A DNA stretch of 64,000 bases, taken from Lunularia cruciata. Its lineage: Eukaryota; Streptophyta; Marchantiopsida; Lunulariales; Lunulariaceae. The translations under genes and the position numbers were made by a program. Positions 57,481 through 64,000 of the stretch are shown piece after piece; the stretch's first letter is position 1; every line of letters starts with the position of its first letter. The stretch lies in NCBI GenBank assembly GCA_948567375.1, contig OX419755.1, positions 7,197,001-7,261,000 on the forward strand. Direction: 5' to 3'. Below the pieces are notes generated by a model, which saw only the letters and a program-made list of their open reading frames with translations, had not been told where the DNA came from and searched no databases.

Positions 57481-60400
57481 GGAGATTACAAGTTGCCTAC
57501 CAAGAACTTGATTAGTTCCAATAGGATTGAAGGCTTGACCTATGCAAGTTTGCTTCACTTGCAAGTTATGATATCTAATCGTGGTTGTAGGATTTTGGTT
57601 GATTTTGGAAGTTTAGAGAATTTTATATCTATGCAATTAGCAAAGGAATTGAGTATTCCTATCAAACCAATAATTGGAAGTAGATTGATGATGGTGGATG
57701 CTAGAAAGGGTTCTACATTTTGTACATCGCATCTTGTTACCTTCAAGCTTGGGAAGGAGTATTTGGAGTATATGAGGTTTGTAGTGACATCTCTACACTA
57801 TGATGTCATTTTGGGTTTGACTTGGCTTGAACATCATAAGGTTCAATTTGATTGGAACTAAAGATAAATTCAAGTACAACACCAAGGTAGGAATTTCTGA
57901 TTAGGTTATCTTGCACCTTTGAGTGAGACCTAAGAATAGTCAGTCCCAAGGAAAAAACCATAGAGCAAGCTTTGAAGGAATATAAGTCCCTAGATGGGAA
58001 GTTTGTCAAGTAAGCATCTAGAGAGCAAGCATTAGAGGAAGATAAGTCTATTTTTGCGATATGGATCAAGCCGATTACACAAAGAGAATCTGAGGAGGGT
58101 CAAGAGCCTCATCAAGCAATGGTTGATCAAATAGTTTGGGAGTTTACGGACGTGTTTCCATATGATCTACCAAAGAGATTACCCTCCAATCATGGTATGC
58201 CATTCAAGATTGAGTTATTGCCAAGGAGTATTCTAGTGAGTAGACTAATCTATCAGCTCTCACCAAAGGAGTTGGAGGAGTTATGAACAACACTTATGGA
58301 GTTGTTGGAGAAGATTTCATACAACATAGTACATCTCTCTGGGGAGCACTAGTACTATTTGTTCCAAAGAAGGATGGAGTACTTTGCTTTTTTATTCATT
58401 ATTGTGGGCTCAATAAACAAATAGTGAAGAATGCATATCCCATGCCCCGAATTGATGACTTGCTTGATCAATTGAGTAGAGCATGATACTTCTCCAAGTT
58501 AGATCTTCACAATGTCTATTCGAAAATCCACATTGAGAGGGAGGATATGCAAAAGACTACCTTTTGCACAAGGTATGGGCATTTTGAATGGAGAGTTCTA
58601 CCTTTTAGGCTCACTAATGCTCTAATAGTCTTCATTAATTATATGCCTTAGGTGTTAGATGGACTACTGGATTGGTACATGGTGGTGTTCTTAGATGACA
58701 TTTTGATCTATAGCAAGATGGAGGCAAAACATGTAAATCATGTGTGGAAGTCCTAAGGCAACTATGTCAATGGAAGTTTTATTGCAAGAAGTCAAAGTGT
58801 ACCTTTTAGCAAAAGGAAATCACCTTCTTGGGTCACAAGATCTCATTAGAAGGGATCAAGATGGAAGAGGAGAAAATCAAAGCCATTACTGATTGGCCTA
58901 CTCCAAAGGATGCCATAGAGGTGTGAGCATTTAATGGATTGAAATTTTTTTTACCGATGGTTCATCCACTATTATGCACATGTGAAAACACCATTGACCA
59001 ACTTCTTGGAGAAAAACTCAAGCTTCCAATAGATTGCCAAGCATGAATAAGCATTCCAAAAGCTGAAACATATGGTGTCTTCAAGACCCATTCTTCAACA
59101 ATATGATACTCAACTACCTTGTGTGGTTGACTTTGATGCTTATAACTTTGCCATTGGAGTTGTGTTGCAATAGGAATTCCCAAATGGGTTGCATCTCACC
59201 AATTAAACTACGCAGAAAGGAATTACTTTGCATGAGATTAGGAACAACTAGCAATGGTATATGCCACCAAGGTATGGAAAATAGGTGACCATGCAGACTG
59301 ATCACAAACCCTTGTTATAGATACTACATTTAGAACACATGAAGAGTCAACATCATCAATGGGAGGAGCAACTCCAATTATTTGACATCAAACTTGAGTA
59401 CATACCAGGCTGGTTCCATGTCATCCTTGATGCCCTATCATGACGACCTAATTTGAAGTCTCTACCTCTCATCACGGCAACAATTACAAGAATGTCAATT
59501 GACTCCATGGTCCAAACAAGTTTATGTTAGCTCTACAACAAGATCCCTTTTTTCACATGGTACAAGGTCATGTTATAGCATGCAATAAGGAGTACAACAC
59601 CTTCTCCGTCAAGGAAGGCCTTCTGTTTTGCAAGAACTGGATTTATGTTCTAGCCAAGGGTGATCTCCAACTTGTGTGCCTTCAAGAAGCCCATGACTTA
59701 CCAATCATTGCTCACATGAGTATGGAAAAGACCTTATGTACTCATCAATGCCAATGGTGGCGGCCCAACATGACACAAGATGTTTGAGAGTTTGTTCAAT
59801 CATGTGAGAACTGCCAACGCAACAAAGCCAACAACCAAAAATTGGGTGGACTTATTCAACCACTCCCCATTCCATCTGCTCAATGGGAACACGTGAGCTT
59901 GGATCTCATCACATCCTTGCCCAAGATGAAGCAAGGTCACACAATGATGGTGGTGTTTGTGGATAAGCTTAGTAAGCAAATCCATTTAGCACCAACCTTT
60001 GATACTATGGTTACTCCAACATTAGCACAAATCTACTTTGACACTATCTTCAAGGATCATGGGATGCATTGTGTACTTATCTCCAACCGTGATCCTTGAT
60101 TCATTGGGAAATTTTGGCAAGTACTCTTCCAAATACTCAGCACTAAGCTTGATTTGTCCACAATCTATCATCCTCAAACTGATGGACAAACTAAACATGC
60201 AAATTGCACCTTGGAGGATAAGTTTTGTATCTTTGCCAACATCCACTATACCCATTGGGATGAATGTCTTGCAGTTGCAGAGTTTGTATACAATACTTCA
60301 AAGCATGCAAGAATCGGATTTTATCCTTTTTTCCTGAACTTTGGCCAAGATCCACTTGTTCCAGATTCACTTCTTGCTTCTCCTCCATCTCATGTCCCTC

Positions 60401-60990
60401 ATACTTCCACCTTCTTGACCACCATATACAAATCCCTCCAACAAGCCAAAACTCATCTCCTTGTTGCTCAAAATCATCAAAAAAATATGCTGACCACCAT
60501 CGTCATGATCTCACTTTTCAAGTTGGTGATAAGGTGATGCTCTCCTCTAGTAACCTACCCCTCTCACTTGATACCCAATTTTGTAAACTCATCTCTAAAT
60601 AGATAGGACCCTTTGATGTCACCCAAATCATCTGTCTTGTTGCTTATCAACTTGCATTGCCTTGTCATATGCACATTCATCATGTCTTTCATGTTTCGAA
60701 GTTGAAACCCTTTTTTCCTAACCCATTTTCTTTTTCCTCTGGAGTCCAACCTCCTCTTCCTCCATCCTTATCAATGATCATGAGCAGTACAAAGTTGCTT
60801 GTATCTTTGAGCATCAACACATTCAACGAGGCCACCAATAACATATGGAGTACAAGGTCCTTTGGAAAGGGTATCCCTTTCATGATGCCATAGTCAAGCT
60901 TCTTTCTCATCTCCAGAATGCACAACTTGCCATCCAAAAGTTTGAAGCTTCAATGGCAACAAGGACGTCACCAACTAACGGTGGGAAAAT
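57481..60990 (+). pseudogene. gypsy copy 4 pol remnant
   Basis: Protease is at 57493-57861 (ILVDFGSLEN, so the DSG active site is DFG, as in copy 2). RT lies at about 58280-58900, RNase H at about 59050-59440, the integrase zinc region at about 59690-59820, its core at about 59890-60220, and the chromodomain at about 60777-60960. Stops and frameshifts throughout; several TGA codons replace CGA. Confidence 0.85.
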
Positions 60991-60991
60991 A

Positions 60992-61407
60992 TGTAACAAT
61001 ATGGAGTGTAACAATATGAATATGGAGTTTAGTAACAAAGTTAGTTAGAGCTAATGATGTAGAAAATAGGAAAAATAGGAAAAATTAGCCTAGGAATATT
61101 CTAGAAGTATCTAGGAAGTTTCTTGGGAAACTTCCTAGCTAGCTTAGCTTGTACCCAAGTAGGTAGCTTCTAGAAGCTTCCAACTAGCTTAGCTTGTACC
61201 CAAGTAGGTAGCTTCTAGAAGCTTCCAACTAGCTTAGCTTGCATGCCACGTAAATGGCTTCTAGAAGGAAGCTTCTCAAGGCCTTTTTTGCTCCCTATAA
61301 ATACCAAAGACGAAGCTCATGCTAGGCATTCAAAGTTTCTCTCATTCAAGTGTCTCAATGTTATCTTCCATTCTCCTATTTCTCTCTTTGGTCTTGGGTC
61401 TTTTACA
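60992..61407 (+). repeat. 3' LTR of gypsy copy 4, with internal duplications
   Basis: The start TGTAACAATATGGAG is repeated at once (60992 and 61007). A 45-bp unit is exactly duplicated at 61141-61185 and 61186-61230. It contains TTCTAGAAGCTTC, a three-unit heat-shock-like array, so the duplication adds an array. Confidence 0.88.
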
Positions 61408-61949
61408 AAACCCTAGGGCCTTGGCTATGTGTGAGAACACCAACCATGCCTAATGGTCAAGTTGTCCCACATGTTGTAACCAAGGCTACCATGAAGCCAT
61501 AATGATGCCAAACAAGTAACATCAACAACAATAACAGTCTTCCATAAGAATCCTAGGAAGAGAATACATGGAACATACTCTCCTTAAAGATGAAGCTTCT
61601 CTCTAAACTCAATTTGAGTCTCTTGAGTCACCACAATGCAAGGTAAAGAATGGGAGGCAAAACTATGGGTCTCTTGAGTCACAATACTATGGGGTAACAC
61701 ATGTTTGGTTTTATGTCTCCTCATATGAGGGTTGATTGCAGGGCTGGCAAACAACCGTATAAAGTCTTAGTCCAAGATAAGCCACATAAACCCTCACCTG
61801 CGCTAGACTACTCCCACTCTCCTTTGCCTAGACATGTGCACTCTTGCACTTCTCCATAGCAAATGTTAACTCTTGTGCATGATTTTTTGTAACTAGATCT
61901 TATAACCCTCAATCATGGCAACAACACCTAGGATATCCAAGTCCAAGTC
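61408..61949. other. Flank of gypsy copy 4, no gene
   Basis: AAACC at 61408-61412 is the likely right target duplication. No ORF or repeat recognised beyond it. Confidence 0.42.
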
Positions 61950-62340
61950 AGCTAACCTTTGCTCTCTCTCCATCTCATAGCTAGAAAAGGGCAAATGCAT
62001 CTCCTCCTTTGTAGCAAAAGTATCCTCTCACTCACAAACGAGTCTCTATTTCAAACAACAGTCTATTCTACTACTCTAAGCTCTCCAATCTGCTTTCATG
62101 TTCAAGCACTAACTTCTCCTCCTCCTCTACACTCTCCAATCTACTCTCACTCTCAAGCACTAATCTTTCTTGCTCTTATACACTCTCCAATCTACTCTCA
62201 CACTCAAGCACTAATGTCTTGCTCCTCTAAACTCTGCAATCTACTCTTGTGCTAAGGCTCTCTCTCTCTCTCTCTCTAAATTGTCCAATCTACTCTTCCA
62301 TTCAACAACATGTCTCTCTTGCTCCCGAGCCACAATCATC
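61950..62340 (-). pseudogene. Decayed coiled-coil gene with 17-residue repeats
   Basis: On the minus strand, repeats of about 51 bp (plus-strand starts 62081, 62132, 62183, 62232) encode units such as RLESVEEEEKLVLEHES and LESESRLESV. A further related unit (VEWKSRLDNLERERERE) covers the CT microsatellite at 62258-62277. Stops and frameshifts, including one at the microsatellite, break the frame. Pattern: heptad-like Leu spacing with an acidic core, so a long coiled coil. The plus-strand Ser/Leu-rich ORF here is its shadow. Confidence 0.5.
62258..62277. repeat. (CT)n microsatellite
   Basis: About ten CT units. On the minus strand it encodes an Arg-Glu run within the coiled-coil remnant. Confidence 0.9.
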
Positions 62341-64000
62341 TAATACACACTCTATGTCAAAAAAACAAGAGGGGGAAGGGACTCTTGAGTGCAAGGAAGG
62401 AGGTGTACTCTTTGGGGATGGAGAGGAGGAAGAAGAGGGAGAAGGAGATATCCCAAAGGATTAAGATGTACAAGGAACTCTATCAAGATAACTATCATTC
62501 TCTCACCTCATTAGTAGTAAGGCATGTGTCTCAACACAAATCTGTTGAAAACTTGTTCATGATAGGTAACATATAGTCATCCATTAAGTAAAACTCACTA
62601 CTTGTCAATTGTATACACAAGTTCATTAATTAAGGCATGTTAAATTAACTCTTTTATTAAATTTTCTAATGATGTATAAAATAAATACCGTATATTTTTT
62701 CCAACAAATAAAACATACAAAATATGAAAAAAACTCAATACATAAAAACTTTCTAATCAATCATTCATTGTCCTCATCCTCTCTATCCACATCATCATCA
62801 TCCTTTTCATTGCATATAATCTCCTCTTCTCCCTTTCTCAAGTAGTACACTTCCTCCTCAAGAATGTAACCTCACTCCACAAAGAGATGAGATGAGTGAG
62901 TGAGTGAGTGAGTAACTACCCAAGGAAGGTGACTCTAAACCTATGCCCATTAGATCTCCTCAATTGGCTATGCAAACTCCACACCTCTATAGTGATAGCT
63001 CAAAATGCTAATCCCACCTCCCAATCATAATCCTCCACTATTTTGTTTGGGTGTTGAGAACCAAATGCCCATGTCCAATCTTGACTTGAATCATTGGTGC
63101 CACACGTGCATCTATCATTTGGAAGAAAGTGCTATATGTAGGTTACACATATTGCGTTGCTAAATACCTCTTTGCAACCCTATCTCTTTATGGAAACCAA
63201 CCTCAAACAGTTGTGTACATACCATCCTCCTTCTTGGTGTCCTCACTCTTGGCATTGCAAGTGCATCTTGAATTACATCCACTATCAATTGATAAACTAA
63301 CCCTTGCAAGAATTCTTGTCCCAAGTGCGCATGAACTATGTACATGCAAGTACCTAGAAAAGTCTCTAAAAAACAAGTGTACGCAACCAAGTTCACAAGA
63401 GAAGCCATTGGATGCTGCTCGGAGATGCTCTTGGATAGGGAAAAAGAGGTTCTAAAGTATACAATGCCCACTGACATTGCGGGACAGAAAAATGATGCCC
63501 TATAATGCCAAATGCTACCCAATGAAACTGTAGGACAAGTTCCACCATCTAGGGAAAATAGGTAGACATCAAGCAACGCTATGGGACAAGAAAAGATACT
63601 AGAAGATGCAGGGTTTTAGGGTTTAAGCATAGGTGACTTGCCTATGCTGCAGGACATGGCAACTTTTAAATGGGTTGGCACTAGGCAACGCCCATATACG
63701 GTGATGATTTAACTCAAAATCATACCATAGAGTTGATTGACAAGCTAGAAAATAAAAAAATAGTGAGAAAGAAAGGAGAATGGGAGAAAAAAATACCTAT
63801 AGATGAGGGTAGTGTTACCCAAGGGTTATTTTTAGGCCAAGAATATCCAGATCAACCTCCTTGATTCCAACAATGGCAGTTCAAACTTGGTGTTTATCCA
63901 TCCAAGACCATTTTATGAAGGTAGTTGGGTGTTGAATTATGTGAAAAGCAATTAAGAATCTCCTTCTTGAGTATTGTTCATGTCCTTGCCGTCACTTATT
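62341..64000. other. Unassigned repeat-like DNA to the window end
   Basis: A (GTGA)n run lies at about 62894-62914. ORFs of up to 138 codons overlap each other on opposite strands near 63129-63576 and lack family motifs. No gene can be supported. Confidence 0.42.

Larger units (their letters stand above)
55899..61407 (+). mobile_element. gypsy copy 4, plus strand, decayed
   Basis: Same family as the young element but on the plus strand. LTRs are 55899-56296 and 60992-61407, and the flanks ACACC and AAACC are a likely target duplication with one mismatch. Primer site TTGGTATTAGAG at 56297; purine tract GGTGGGAAAATA before the 3' LTR. gag starts at 56568, pol at about 57490. Structure is full length, but both genes carry many stops and CpG is depleted. 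Confidence 0.9.

Noticed and set aside
63129-63576. Opposed ORFs of 108 and 138 codons near the window end
   Set aside because: They overlap on opposite strands, lack motifs and lie in repeat-like DNA.

Overview
This window looks like nuclear DNA of a land plant. The evidence is one intron-containing CLAVATA1-type receptor kinase gene inside roughly 50 kb of nested LTR retrotransposons that use the plant initiator-Met tRNA primer site. The kinase and the chromodomain gypsy elements would fit a moss or other bryophyte, but that is inference; nothing here fixes the species.

Layout. 1-5.2 kb: AT-rich DNA with a decayed coiled-coil coding region. 5.2-13.6 kb: the GC-richer, gene-bearing island. 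It holds a CLV1/BAM-type LRR receptor kinase on the minus strand (two exons, intron 7440-7694, ATG at 10323). 13.6-18.4 kb: AT-rich spacer, a candidate terminal-inverted-repeat element and a three-unit tandem repeat. 18.4-36.1 kb: stacked retroelements. These are a solo LTR (family B, perfect 5-bp duplication), an old Ty3/gypsy element (20851-35265) interrupted by a 3.3-kb unclassified insertion and by a second gypsy copy (28728-34307), and remnants of an older host element. 36.1-47.9 kb: a decayed Ty1/copia element. A family B LTR interrupts its 3' LTR, and a young gypsy element (39880-45522, target duplication GGTAA, LTRs differing at one base) interrupts its integrase. 48.0-48.5 kb: two small inverted-repeat elements. 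48.5-55.9 kb: mostly unassigned DNA. 55.9-61.4 kb: a fourth, plus-strand gypsy copy. 61.4-64 kb: low-complexity DNA with a decayed coiled-coil repeat.

The young gypsy element is the most informative object. Its LTR has clustered heat-shock-element arrays directly upstream of a TATA box. Its gag and pol frames are joined by a textbook -1 frameshift cassette: GGGAAAC, a 6-nt spacer, and a perfect 10-bp stem containing the gag stop. Its pol is fully open from protease to chromodomain, while gag carries two TGA codons at former CGA codons. Comparing the four copies shows copy-specific CpG decay, as expected of methylated repeats.

Only the receptor kinase is a convincing host gene. It would act at the plasma membrane in peptide (CLE) perception. 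The other reading frames are retroelement genes, their remnants, or chance ORFs.
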